A stretch of DNA of 64,000 nt from contig NZ_APNL01000010.1 in assembly GCF_040361435.1 (NCBI RefSeq), positions 62,001 to 126,000 on the forward strand, in the 5' to 3' direction. Each line of letters starts with the position of its first letter. Positions within the stretch are counted from its first letter, which is position 1. A program made the position numbers and the translations under genes. Shown piece after piece: positions 42,470 to 50,463 of the stretch. Origin of the DNA: Salinisphaera sp002433465. Its GTDB lineage: Bacteria; Pseudomonadota; Gammaproteobacteria; Nevskiales; Salinisphaeraceae. The notes under the pieces were generated by a model that worked only from the letters and a program-made list of their open reading frames with translations, did not search any database and was not told where the DNA came from.

Positions 42470-45025
42470 CTACCGGGCCGCCACGGTCGTGGCGGGACTT
42501 TGCGATGCCGGGGCTTCCTCGAACCCCATGGGCGGCGCGAACCGACGTAGGCGCAACGCATTGCCGAGCACGAAGATGCTGGACAAAGCCATCGCAGCCG
42601 CCGCAAAAATCGGCGACATCAATACCCCATACGCCGGGTACAGCACGCCGGCGGCGACCGGGATCAGCGCGGCGTTGTACGCGAAAGCCCAGAACAGGTT
42701 CTGCTTGATGTTGGTGATCGTCGCGCGCGACAGACCGATGGCGTTGGGCACGTTGCGCAGGTCGCCGGACATGAGCACCACGTCGGCGCTTTCGATGGCG
42801 ACGTCAGTGCCAGTGCCGATCGCCAGGCCGACATCGGCCTCGGCCAGCGCCGGCGCGTCGTTGATGCCATCGCCGACGAACGCCAGCTTGCGGTCGTTCC
42901 CCCGCAGGCGCTTGACCGCTTCGACCTTGCCGTCCGGCAGAACCTCGGCGATCACCTCGTCGATACCCAACCGCCGGGCGATGGCGTTGGCGGTGCGCTG
43001 GTTGTCGCCGGTGATCATGGCCACGCGCAGCCCCAGACCGTGCAAGGCCTCGATGGCGCCGGGTGTCGATTCCTTGATCGGATCGGCGACTGCGATGATC
43101 GCGGCCAGACGGCCGTCGATCGCGGCGTAGAGCGGCGTCTTGCCCTCGTCGGCCAGGCGGCTCGCGGTCTCCGCGAACGCGGTCACGTCCAGAGCCATCT
43201 GGCGCATGAAGCGGTCCGCGCCGATCGCGACGGCGCGCTCATCGACGGTGGCGGATACGCCGTAGCCGGGTGTGGCCTCGAAGTCCGCGGCCTTGATGAG
43301 CTTAACGCCCGACGCACGCGCGGCCTCCACGATCGCCTCGGCGACCGGGTGCTCCGAATGGGCCTCCACGGCGGCAACGGTTTGCAGCACGTCGTCACGT
43401 TCGAAACCGTCGGCGGTGACCAGATCGGTGAGCTCCGGGCGCCCCTTGGTCAGGGTTCCGGTCTTATCCAAAGCGATGGTGTCGATACCGCGCAGGCTTT
43501 GTAGCGCCTCGCCCTTGCGAAACAGCACGCCCATTTCCGCGGCCCGGCCGGTACCGACCATGATTGAGGTCGGCGTGGCCAGCCCCATGGCACAGGGGCA
43601 GGCGATGATCAGCACGGCGACCGCGTTCACCAGGGCGAACGTCAATGCGGGCGTGGGACCGAATAGCAGCCAGATCCCGAAGGTCAACGCTGCGGCCGCG
43701 AGCACCACCGGCACGAAGACGCCGGTCACGCGATCGACCAGCGCCTGGATCGGCAACTTGGCACCCTGCGCGGCTTCGACCATGCGGATGATCTGGGCCA
43801 GCATGGTATCGCCGCCGACCTTGGTAGCGGTAAACGAGAAACTGCCGGTCTTGTTGAGCGTGCCGCCCACGACTTCGGCGCCCGCACTCTTTTGAACCGG
43901 CACCGGCTCGCCGGTGATCATGGACTCGTCGACGTAGGACGTTCCCTCGGCCACCTCGCCGTCCACCGGCACCTTTTCACCGGGGCGGACCTGCACGATA
44001 TCGCCGACCTGCACGTCTTCGAGCGCCACTTCCACGGGCTCGCCGTCACGGATCACCCGGGCCGTCTTGGCCCGCAGCGTCATCAGACGCTTGATGGCCT
44101 CGCTGGTACGCCCCTTGCTCAGCGCCTCCATGTAACGCCCGATCAGGATCAGCGTCACGATCATGGCCGAGGCTTCATAGTAGACGTTGACGGTGCCCTC
44201 GGGCAGCACGCTGGGCAGAAAGGTCGCCACCAGCGAATAACCGTAGGCCGCACTCGTGCCCAGCATGACCAGCGAGTTCATGTCGGGGCCGCCGCGCATC
44301 AAGGCCGGCCAGCCCTTCTTGTAGAAGCGTAGACCCGGCCCGAACTGTACGAAACTGGCGAGCACGAAGAACAGATAGAACAGGTTCTGCTGACCGAGCG
44401 TTGCCATCAGTCCGTCGTGCAGGCTCGTGAATATGTGGCTACCCATCTCGAGCACAAAGATCGGCAACGTCGCCGCGCCCGCGAACAGGATGCTGCGCTT
44501 GAGCGCGCCGATCTCCTCGGCCCGCGCCTGAGCTTGCTGATCGCCGCTGTCGTTGTCCGCTACCGTGCGGGCCGCATAGCCAGCGTCACTGACTGCAGTT
44601 TCCAGCGCCTTGGCGTCGACCATGCCGGCGACGTGGCGCACCTGCGCCTTTTCAGTGGCCAGATTCACGTGGGCTTCCAGCACACCGGGCACGGCCGCCA
44701 GGGCTTTCTCGATACGGCCGACGCAGGACGCGCAGCTCATACCTTCAACGGCCAACTCGATCGTCTCCTCGACGATCGAATAACCGGCTTGCTGAATCGC
44801 GGTCTGGACCGCGGCCGTGTCGGGCGCGGATGAAAACGTGACCTCGGCCCGTTCGGTGGCCAGGTTCACATTCGCCGACTCGACCCGATCGACGGCGCGC
44901 AGGGCTTTTTCCACGCGGCCGACGCAGGATGCACAGCTCATGCCAGCGATACCGACACGTAGGGTCTGCCCCACCGGATGCGAGCCCGATGGATCGTTTG
45001 ATAGTAGAGGTTCTACAGAAGCCAT
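42470..45025 (-). CDS. copA: Copper-exporting P1B-type ATPase CopA
   Basis: CopA pumps Cu(I) out of the cytoplasm. From the ATG at 45025 the 851-residue protein has two heavy-metal domains with GMSCASC at residues 29-34 and 96-101, eight predicted membrane helices, the transport motif ACPCAMGLATPTS, the phosphorylation site DKTGTLTKGRP and the hinge GDGINDAPALAEADVG. The N and YN copper-site helices (YNAALIPVAAGVLYP and MALSSIFVLGNALRL) mark it as P1B-1. A CueR-type promoter with a 19-bp spacer lies 38 bases upstream. Intact. Confidence 0.95.
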   Translation of the reverse strand: MASVEPLLSNDPSGSHPVGQTLRVGIAGMSCASCVGRVEKALRAVDRVESANVNLATERAEVTFSSAPDTAAVQTAIQQAGYSIVEETIELAVEGMSCASCVGRIEKALAAVPGVLEAHVNLATEKAQVRHVAGMVDAKALETAVSDAGYAARTVADNDSGDQQAQARAEEIGALKRSILFAGAATLPIFVLEMGSHIFTSLHDGLMATLGQQNLFYLFFVLASFVQFGPGLRFYKKGWPALMRGGPDMNSLVMLGTSAAYGYSLVATFLPSVLPEGTVNVYYEASAMIVTLILIGRYMEALSKGRTSEAIKRLMTLRAKTARVIRDGEPVEVALEDVQVGDIVQVRPGEKVPVDGEVAEGTSYVDESMITGEPVPVQKSAGAEVVGGTLNKTGSFSFTATKVGGDTMLAQIIRMVEAAQGAKLPIQALVDRVTGVFVPVVLAAAALTFGIWLLFGPTPALTFALVNAVAVLIIACPCAMGLATPTSIMVGTGRAAEMGVLFRKGEALQSLRGIDTIALDKTGTLTKGRPELTDLVTADGFERDDVLQTVAAVEAHSEHPVAEAIVEAARASGVKLIKAADFEATPGYGVSATVDERAVAIGADRFMRQMALDVTAFAETASRLADEGKTPLYAAIDGRLAAIIAVADPIKESTPGAIEALHGLGLRVAMITGDNQRTANAIARRLGIDEVIAEVLPDGKVEAVKRLRGNDRKLAFVGDGINDAPALAEADVGLAIGTGTDVAIESADVVLMSGDLRNVPNAIGLSRATITNIKQNLFWAFAYNAALIPVAAGVLYPAYGVLMSPIFAAAAMALSSIFVLGNALRLRRFAPPMGFEEAPASQSPATTVAAR

Positions 45026-45062
45026 GACGGTTTCTCCGGTGCGTTGGGTGCCATGGCGACGG

Positions 45063-45093
45063 AGTATCAACGTTGCCACGATGGGAAGGTCAA
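45063..45093 (-). promoter_or_regulatory. CueR-type promoter of copA
   Basis: The minus strand has TTGACC, a 19-base spacer and GATACT. The spacer holds the dyad CTTCCCA-TCG-TGGCAAC. The overlong spacer and the CCTTCC/GGCAA dyad are the marks of CueR-activated promoters such as E. coli copA. Confidence 0.85.
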
Positions 45094-45153
45094 GCGGTTA
45101 TTTTCGTCCGGTCCGGTCATCCGCTCCAATCGTCGACAGGGCGTTTTCCAGCC

Positions 45154-45184
45154 TTGACCTTCCACGCGTGGCAAGCACCAATGT
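45154..45184 (+). promoter_or_regulatory. CueR-like operator before DUF1348 gene
   Basis: On the plus strand TTGACC is followed by the dyad CTTCCACG-CGTGGCAAG in a 19-base spacer and a weak -10 CAATGT. It is back to back with the copA promoter and points at the gene at 45254. The half-sites match the copA site; the -10 is poor. Confidence 0.6.
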
Positions 45185-45253
45185 TTGCTCGACGTCAATG
45201 TATCGCTCACTTCGAGACGACCGATGAAGCGACCTTTTCAAGGAGACCACCCC

Positions 45254-45721
45254 ATGACACAAAAGCCCCCGCTCCCGCCCTTCACGCAGGAGTCCGCTCG
45301 ACAGAAGGTCCGAATGGCCGAAGACGCCTGGAACACGCGCGATCCGGAGAAAGTCTCGCTGGCCTATACTCCGGAAAGTGTCTGGCGCAACCGCTCGGAA
45401 TTCATCGAAGGCCGAGACGCTATCGTTCAGTTCTTGACGCAAAAGTGGCAGCGGGAACTGGGTTACCGCCTGATCAAGGAGTTATGGGCGTATCACGAAC
45501 GCCGCATCGCAGTGCGTTTCCAGTATGAATGTCACGACACCGCTGGCCAGTGGTTTCGCTGCTACGGCAACGAGCAGTGGGAGTTTGACGACAACGGCCT
45601 CATGCAGCGCCGGGAAGCCAGCATCAACGACGTACCTATTGAGAAAGAGCAGCGTCGCTTTTTGTGGCCACAAGGGCCACGACCGGAAGACCATGCAGGA
45701 TTGACCGAGCTCGGGATGTAG
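45254..45721 (+). CDS. DUF1348 / NTF2-like protein
   Basis: A 155-residue SnoaL/NTF2-fold protein starting MTQKPPLPPFTQESARQKVR, with EDAWNTRDPEKVSLAYTPES, VWRNRSEFIEGRDAIVQFLT, KWQRELGYRLIKELWAYHER and CYGNEQWEFDDNGLMQRREA. These are the near-invariant blocks of DUF1348. AGGAGA lies 8 bases before the ATG. The function of the family is unknown. Here it lies between copA and copZ and has a CueR-like operator upstream, so it may belong to the copper response. Confidence 0.9.
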   Translation: MTQKPPLPPFTQESARQKVRMAEDAWNTRDPEKVSLAYTPESVWRNRSEFIEGRDAIVQFLTQKWQRELGYRLIKELWAYHERRIAVRFQYECHDTAGQWFRCYGNEQWEFDDNGLMQRREASINDVPIEKEQRRFLWPQGPRPEDHAGLTELGM

Positions 45722-45753
45722 CGCGCCAAACGAGATTCACCACTGCGAATAGC

Positions 45754-45784
45754 TTGACCTTCCCACCGTGGGAAGCCTCACGAT
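45754..45784 (+). promoter_or_regulatory. CueR-type operator before copZ
   Basis: TTGACC is followed by the perfect dyad CTTCCCA-CCG-TGGGAAG inside a 19-base spacer, then a weak -10 CACGAT, 31 bases upstream of the copZ ATG. The dyad is the best CueR match in the window. Confidence 0.75.
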
Positions 45785-45815
45785 TGATTTCACATTTCCA
45801 ATACAGGAGCCTGCG

Positions 45816-46016
45816 ATGCAGCGTTATACCGTTGAAGATATGTCGTGTGGCCATTGCGTTAACACCGTTACCCGGGCAATCGAACAAACCGACCCGGATG
45901 CGACCATCAACATCGACCTGGAAAGCAAGGTTGTGGCAGTGGACAGTACCGCGGATGATGAAAGCCTGCGCCAGGCGATGCGATCGGCCGGTTATGAGGC
46001 GGAGCCGATCGCCTAG
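45816..46016 (+). CDS. copZ: Copper chaperone CopZ
   Basis: A 66-residue single heavy-metal-associated domain: MQRYTVEDMSCGHCVNTVTR, with Cu(I) ligands in MSCGHC, and a C-terminal AMRSAGYEAEPIA matching the ferredoxin-like fold. CopZ delivers Cu(I) to CopA and to the regulator in the cytoplasm. I chose the ATG at 45816, which has an AGGAGC Shine-Dalgarno, rather than the upstream ATG. A CueR-type operator precedes it. Confidence 0.9.
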   Translation: MQRYTVEDMSCGHCVNTVTRAIEQTDPDATINIDLESKVVAVDSTADDESLRQAMRSAGYEAEPIA

Positions 46017-46044
46017 CACCGACGAGCACGATCCGTTTCGTTCG

Positions 46045-46072
46045 CCCCGGTGCCGCACGGCCGGCGCCGGGG
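46045..46072 (+). terminator. Strong hairpin after copZ
   Basis: An 11-bp GC stem with one wobble pair (CCCCGGTGCCG/CGGCGCCGGGG) and a six-base loop lies 29 bases after copZ. No T tract follows, so termination efficiency is uncertain. Confidence 0.45.
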
Positions 46073-46160
46073 TTGAACTCCCAAGGACCAGTCCGTCGAA
46101 GCAGCGACCAAATCCAACAACGCAGGCGCCGCGCGTCGCCCCGTAGACAAGGAGCGCTCC

Positions 46161-47123
46161 ATGCACACCGAAGACATCAGCCACTGGGAACACGATCACA
46201 GCTTCGGCCAGGATCGCCCCCGGGCGGGCGAGCGTCGCACCCTGATCGTCACGGCCATCACGCTGGTCACCATGGGCGTCGAGATCGCCGCCGGCGTGGC
46301 TTTCGGTTCGATGGCACTACTCGCCGACGGCATCCACATGGGCACCCACGCGCTGGCGCTGGGCATCAGCGCGTTCGCCTATATTTACGCGCGGCGTCAC
46401 GCCCACGACCCGCGCTTTACCTTCGGCACCGGCAAGGTCAACGCGCTGGGCGGCTATACCGGCGCTCTGCTGCTGGCAATCTTTGCCGCGGTCATGGTCT
46501 GGGAGAGCGTGGAACGGGCCCTGAACCCGGTCGCGATTCAATTCAATTGGGCGATCGCCGTGGCCGTGGTGGGCCTGATCATCAACGGCCTGTGCATGTT
46601 GATTCTGGGCGACCATGGTCACGAGCACGGACACGACCATTTTCATGGGCACGCAGCCCACCACGCGCATGGCCACGACGCCCACGATCACGGCCATGGG
46701 CAAGACCACAACATGCGCGCGGCCTATCTGCACGTGCTGGTGGACGCGCTGACCTCGTTGCTGGCGATCTTCGCCCTGCTGGCCGGGAAATACCTCGGTG
46801 CGGTCTGGCTCGATCCGGTGATGGGCGTGGTCGGCGCCATCCTGGTCGTGCGCTGGGCGAAACAGTTACTGGGATTGACCACAGGCGTGCTGCTGGATCA
46901 ACGCGCCGAACCCGATGTCCGCGAGCGGCTACGTGAGGCGATCGAATCGGCGGATGACAACCGTCTGGCCGATTTTCACGTGTGGTCGATCGGGCCAGGT
47001 ATTTATGCGGCGGCGTTCAGTATTGTGACACACCACCCGCAGTCGCCAACCTACTACAAAGCGTTGATCCCCAATGACTTGGGTATTGTCCACTCGACTG
47101 TAGAAATCTCGCGTTGTGCGTGA
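46161..47123 (+). CDS. dmeF: CDF-family Co/Ni efflux transporter DmeF-like
   Basis: A 320-residue cation diffusion facilitator that exports divalent metals in exchange for protons. The first metal site is in SMALLADGIHMGTHALALGI and the second in LHVLVDALTSLLAIFALLAG, with HxxxD pairs as in the Co/Ni/Zn group. Between helices 4 and 5 is a long His-rich loop (HGHEHGHDHFHGHAAHHAHG and more). N-terminal HWEHDHSFG and TFGTGKVNALGGYTGA match DmeF. Six helices are predicted and the gene looks intact. Confidence 0.88.
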   Translation: MHTEDISHWEHDHSFGQDRPRAGERRTLIVTAITLVTMGVEIAAGVAFGSMALLADGIHMGTHALALGISAFAYIYARRHAHDPRFTFGTGKVNALGGYTGALLLAIFAAVMVWESVERALNPVAIQFNWAIAVAVVGLIINGLCMLILGDHGHEHGHDHFHGHAAHHAHGHDAHDHGHGQDHNMRAAYLHVLVDALTSLLAIFALLAGKYLGAVWLDPVMGVVGAILVVRWAKQLLGLTTGVLLDQRAEPDVRERLREAIESADDNRLADFHVWSIGPGIYAAAFSIVTHHPQSPTYYKALIPNDLGIVHSTVEISRCA

Positions 47124-47126
47124 AGA

Positions 47127-47351
47127 ATGGTCGTCTTGAGTTATTCCATAGGCCAGTTGACACAAAACGCCAATACGGGCGTTGAAACCATCCGTGTCCA
47201 CGAACGGCTCGGCTTCGTGCCGGAACCACCGCGCACGCCCAGCGGCTATCGCCGTTCTCCACCCGGCGCCATGGAACGCCTGCGGTTTATCCAAGGCGCG
47301 AAGCGGCTGGGCTTCTCTCTGAACGAGATGGGCAAACTATTGGCCCCGTAA
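47127..47351 (+). pseudogene. Truncated MerR-family regulator
   Basis: The 74-residue ORF has only the DNA-binding part of a MerR protein: SYSIGQLTQNANTGVETIRV followed by HERLGFVPEPPRTPSGYRRS and GAKRLGFSLNEMGKLLAP, then a stop. The dimer helix and metal-binding loop are missing. RYYE is replaced by RVHE in the recognition region, which suggests decay. It begins four bases after dmeF. It could still bind DNA as a competitor, but a remnant is the simpler reading. Confidence 0.7.
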
Positions 47352-47587
47352 CACGCGCGACCAAGCAAGAATACGGCGCTCCCAATCGCCGGCTTTTACC
47401 TACATCTGGCCCTGTACGAACACAGGCCACGCCGGCGACGGCCCAACCAACACTGAGTCTGTGTCTGATGGACGACGGGTTATTTTATATTCCAAATAGT
47501 TAACTACTTCCGACACCCTCAACTCACGTTGTTACTCAGCACATCACGCTCTTGATTTTTAGCCTAACCGCATCTACGTTCGATCAC

Positions 47588-47944
47588 ATGCGTTTCATGT
47601 TCGCACTATCGCTTTTATTGGCCGCGTTTGCCACGCAGGCTAGCGGACAAACGCCACCGCGCGTTTCTATCCAGCTCGCCGGCGATCACGGGCAATCCAC
47701 AGTCGGCAGCGAACCGAGAAACGCCACTCCTACCGCCAACGATGAACATCATGATGGCTCCGAGGGTCATAAGCATCATAAGTGCGCATCTGTCGGCCAT
47801 TGCGCAGCGAGTGCCATAGGCGCTAGCAATTTCTTGTTCAAAACGGATTATTATTCTGCGGTAAAGCCTGCTGCCCTTGATCAAAGTGAGGTTGGCAGCG
47901 GATTTACTTTACCACCATACCGTCCTCCCGCCAGAGCGTCGTAG
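47588..47944 (+). CDS. Small exported His/Cys-containing protein
   Basis: From the ATG at 47588 the 118-residue protein has a signal peptide (MRFMFALSLLLAAFATQASG, cleavage near ASG-QT) and a mature part with HHDGSEGHKHHKCASVGHCA, a plausible metal-binding cluster. A hydrophobic patch and proline-rich tail follow. It resembles the small periplasmic proteins that accompany metal efflux operons, but I cannot name a family. An ATG at 47552 would add 12 residues. The role is inferred from composition and place. Confidence 0.6.
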   Translation: MRFMFALSLLLAAFATQASGQTPPRVSIQLAGDHGQSTVGSEPRNATPTANDEHHDGSEGHKHHKCASVGHCAASAIGASNFLFKTDYYSAVKPAALDQSEVGSGFTLPPYRPPARAS

Positions 47945-48133
47945 CCTTTTCGCATTGGCAGCGGCTCAAACGCGCCTGGATTAAGCAGACTCTAATCAAA
48001 TCTGCTTGTGTCCGCAGACGTACGCCGCGCTCCGAGCTATAAAAGCAAATTGGTAGCTTGAGGCTAGACGAACTGGTCAATTGCGATCGCGTTTTGCAGC
48101 TTTATCGTTGATATGAATTACGGGAGTGAACTC

Positions 48134-48631
48134 ATGCACATCTCAAATGTTAATCCGTCCGCATCACATTGGTTTATCGCGACTTCTCTGTTCCTCAGTA
48201 GCGCGATATTTATGACCGCAAGCGCTGGGGCAGGCCATGAAGCCGAATCGGCTGACACCACAGCTTCAGGGAATACTCAGGCGGTGGTAAGAGTCGAAGG
48301 CAGTTCCGAGACAGCCCCGTCGCCTAGCCGAGGCAACACCGGTCCGAGAGGCGCCGACGATTACGACGTCATTGACCACTCGGGCGAGCCTGGGTGGGCG
48401 TCCGAGAATGTCCCCAAACGTGGTGCGGAATCCGAGACAGCCCCGTCACCTAGCCGAGGCAACACCGGCCCGAAAGGCGCCGACGATTACGACGTCATTG
48501 ACCACTCGGGCGAGCCTGGGCGGGCGTCCGAGAATGTCCCCAAACGTGGTGCGGAAAAGGAAAATCAGGAAGGCGGGGACCATACTGATCCGCAGTCGCA
48601 TATTCACGCTGGCCCTCACACTCGCGACTAA
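48134..48631 (+). CDS. Exported protein with 42-residue tandem repeats
   Basis: The 165-residue protein starts MHISNVNPSASHWFIATSLF with a signal peptide (to about residue 34, ASAGAG), then a disordered acidic region containing two tandem 42-residue units (SETAPSPSRGNTGPRGADDY continuing with DVIDHSGEPGWASENVPKRG). The tail is rich in His and acidic residues (SHIHAGPHTRD). GGGAG lies 8 bases before the ATG. I do not recognise the family. The repeats differ by four bases, so duplication is recent. It may bind metal in the periplasm; that is inference. Confidence 0.6.
   Translation: MHISNVNPSASHWFIATSLFLSSAIFMTASAGAGHEAESADTTASGNTQAVVRVEGSSETAPSPSRGNTGPRGADDYDVIDHSGEPGWASENVPKRGAESETAPSPSRGNTGPKGADDYDVIDHSGEPGRASENVPKRGAEKENQEGGDHTDPQSHIHAGPHTRD
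48305..48556 (+). repeat. Two tandem 126-bp repeats inside the exported protein gene
   Basis: Units at 48305-48430 and 48431-48556 differ at four positions by eye count. The period is a multiple of three, so each copy adds 42 residues without changing frame. Confidence 0.92.
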
Positions 48632-48634
48632 ATT

Positions 48635-49005
48635 TCGATTGGAGAAAATAGCGTAACGTCGCTTAAGCAAGGGGACAGCGATGAGCTGTCCCCTTCCCGT
48701 GCCTCGCAGCTTAGACGACCCAGCGAATTCGGACAGCTTAGGAAGACGGCTTGGAATTCAATTTAGCATTCCGATAGCGAACGTAGACCGTGCGAGGTTA
48801 AGGCTTTTTATGGCCTTCGTAATGAGGGTGTAGACAAACCTTGTAAGCCGCTGAATAAACGCGTGTTTCTCGAACTGGGCTTTTGAAGCCGATTTCGGAA
48901 AAAGGGAATAAAGTCAGAAGGTTACTACGGCGCTTCCTTTGAATTTATCTACACCCTCAATGTATATAAGGATCTATTCACACACTTACACATGAGCCTT
49001 AAGAG
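48635..49005. other. Intergenic region with hairpin and MITE-like repeat
   Basis: No gene is seen in 371 bases. It holds a perfect 10-bp inverted repeat (AAGGGGACAG/CTGTCCCCTT, 48669-48695) without a T tract, the inverted-repeat element at 48823-48959, and A/T-rich DNA before the regulator start at 49006 that may contain its promoter. Confidence 0.5.
48823..48959. mobile_element. 137-bp MITE-like element with terminal inverted repeats
   Basis: TGAGGGTGTAGACAAA at the left end and its near-exact inverse (TTTATCTACACCCTCA) at the right end flank 105 bases of non-coding DNA. The first 12 bases of the ends match perfectly. The GAGGGTGT start recalls IS256-type ends. No target duplication is seen, so it could be a MITE or a deleted IS. 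Confidence 0.5.
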
Positions 49006-49410
49006 GTGATTCCTATCTCTGGCATCGGTGAAACTGCCCGGCAAGTCGGAATGTCCGTCGATACGCTGCGTTATTACGAGAAAATTGGGCTGTTGTCCCC
49101 CGTTGCGCGGGATAGCCGAGGGCGAAGGCGCTATGTCGCGCGGGATCTCGCCCGTCTACATTTCATCCAGCGCGCCCAACGCTGTGATTTTTCGCTCAAC
49201 GAAATCCGGGTACTACTCGAATCCCGGAGCTGCCGTGATGCCGCTCGACCGGAAGTCGCGCGATTGACTGAACAAAAACTGCAAGATATTCGAACCCGTA
49301 TGGCCGATCTGGATCGGCTGCAACAGGAGCTCGGGAACCTTTTGCAGCTATGCCGCGGCAGCGACCAGGGTTGCCCGATCATCGACGGACTCGACGCGCC
49401 GACTGAATAA
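49006..49410 (+). CDS. MerR-family regulator, Cd/Pb/Hg/Zn-type
   Basis: A 134-residue MerR protein starting at GTG 49006 (IGETARQVGMSVDTLRYYEK). Three Cys residues fall where CadR, PbrR and ZntR bind metal: Cys76 (LLESRSCRDAA), Cys116 and Cys123 (LCRGSDQGCPIIDGL). Cys near residue 76-79 separates divalent soft-metal sensors from Cu(I) sensors such as CueR. It is followed by a perfect MerR-type operator at 49438 and four genes in line, which it probably activates. The exact metal cannot be read from sequence. Confidence 0.88.
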   Translation: MIPISGIGETARQVGMSVDTLRYYEKIGLLSPVARDSRGRRRYVARDLARLHFIQRAQRCDFSLNEIRVLLESRSCRDAARPEVARLTEQKLQDIRTRMADLDRLQQELGNLLQLCRGSDQGCPIIDGLDAPTE

Positions 49411-49437
49411 TCGGAAGCACAAAAGCGCAAATAATTC

Positions 49438-49468
49438 TTGACCTGGAGTCAACTCCAGGTACTACGCT
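49438..49468 (+). promoter_or_regulatory. MerR-type promoter/operator of the chaperone-ATPase operon
   Basis: TTGACC, a 19-base spacer and TACGCT, with the palindrome ACCTGGAGT-CA-ACTCCAGGT in the spacer. The nine-base arms are perfect and resemble ZntR/CadR/PbrR sites more than CueR sites. It lies 28 bases after the regulator stop. Confidence 0.85.
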
Positions 49469-49530
49469 CCTTTAAACACCATGCGCGGCTTGACCGAAGT
49501 TGGTTGAGCTTGGCTAACAAGGAGCACCTC

Positions 49531-49743
49531 ATGCAAACCACCCTACTCAGTATCGACGGCATGCACTGCCAAGGCTGCGTGCAGATCGTGCAAAACGTGA
49601 TCGAACAGCAGGCCGGTGTCAAAGGCGCCTCGGTGTCACTGGACGCCAGGCAGGCGCGTATCGCGCACGATGCCAATCAGGTGTCGCCCGAAACGTTGGC
49701 CAAAGCCGTTCGGGATGCCGGTTACACGGCCGAGCCGGCCTAA
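49531..49743 (+). CDS. Heavy-metal-associated domain chaperone
   Basis: A 70-residue HMA protein: MQTTLLSIDGMHCQGCVQIV, with metal ligands in MHCQGC, ending KAVRDAGYTAEPA. GGAG is 9 bases before the ATG. It is the first gene after the MerR-type operator and stands ahead of a CcdA-like protein, a GDCCVxC protein and a P1B-ATPase. It probably passes a soft metal ion to that ATPase, whose own N-terminal domain has a similar GMHCSLC motif. Confidence 0.88.
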   Translation: MQTTLLSIDGMHCQGCVQIVQNVIEQQAGVKGASVSLDARQARIAHDANQVSPETLAKAVRDAGYTAEPA

Positions 49744-49746
49744 GCC

Positions 49747-50394
49747 TTGGAGATCGCACAGGCCGGAGTACTGGCCGCCGGCCTTGGACTGCTGGCTTTC
49801 GTGGAGCCGTGCTCGGTGGGCAGCCACCTCTTGTTCCTGAAGTTTCTGGATCGACTGCCGGAGCGTCAGCGTTTGTACCAGACGCTGGTTTTCACCTTGG
49901 CCCGTGCCGGCATGATGACCGGACTGGGCGTGCTCGCGGCCGTGATTGGCGCCCGATTCCTAGGCATCCAGCACGGCTTGTGGATGGCACTGGGCAGCTT
50001 GTATGTCGCACTCGGTTTGGCATATCTGGCGGGCGGCGCGCCGTGGCTGATTCGCCAGAGCGACCGGCTGCTGCCCCACGTCCCAACGACGTCCGGGGGC
50101 GCCGCGCTCGGCGTTTTGTTCGGCTTCAATATCCCGGCCTGCGCGGCGCCGTTACTGGCGGTATTGCTCGGTGGCGCAGCCGCCCAGGCCGCCGCCGGCG
50201 GCGGAATGGCCTATGGCGGCGTGTCCCTGCTGATCTTTGGCCTCGCATTGTCCAGCCCGCTCGTGCTCGCGGTGTTCACCCAACGTGGAAGGCGGCTATT
50301 GAATGCAATCGCCCGTTTCGCCGCCCGCATGCCGCGCATCACCGGCGCAGTGCTCGTACTACTCGGTGTTTGGTCCATCGGGCTGGCGTTGTGA
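49747..50394 (+). CDS. CcdA/DsbD-like membrane protein
   Basis: Starting at TTG 49747, the 215-residue protein has six predicted membrane helices. Two cysteines lie in matching positions of the two halves: VEPCSVGSHLLFLKF and NIPACAAPLLAVLLGG. Paired membrane cysteines in this fold carry electrons across the membrane in CcdA/DsbD proteins. Here it lies three bases after the chaperone gene in a metal-resistance operon, so it may keep thiols of an exported or metal-binding partner reduced, or it may be a transporter. Both are inference. Confidence 0.75.
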   Translation: MEIAQAGVLAAGLGLLAFVEPCSVGSHLLFLKFLDRLPERQRLYQTLVFTLARAGMMTGLGVLAAVIGARFLGIQHGLWMALGSLYVALGLAYLAGGAPWLIRQSDRLLPHVPTTSGGAALGVLFGFNIPACAAPLLAVLLGGAAAQAAAGGGMAYGGVSLLIFGLALSSPLVLAVFTQRGRRLLNAIARFAARMPRITGAVLVLLGVWSIGLAL

Positions 50395-50463
50395 GGCCGT
50401 GTCTTGCGAGCGCACAGCCGGGCAGTTTCTTTTCGATATGCGTATCTGCACGCGGAGTGACCT

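Noticed and set aside
42070..42606. A single 178-codon minus-strand ORF as an intact gene
   Set aside because: It overlaps the end of copA, and its reductase-like pieces need frameshifts to join, so a pseudogene fits better.
46073..46936. Plus-strand ORF of 287 codons overlapping dmeF
   Set aside because: Out-of-frame shadow of dmeF with Arg-rich composition; the dmeF frame carries all transporter motifs.
48305..48556. Tandem repeats considered as a CRISPR array
   Set aside because: Only two units of 126 bp without spacers, in frame inside a coding sequence; no cas genes nearby.
48669..48695. Perfect 10-bp inverted repeat considered as a terminator of the repeat-protein gene
   Set aside because: No T tract follows, so I list it only as a hairpin within the intergenic entry.
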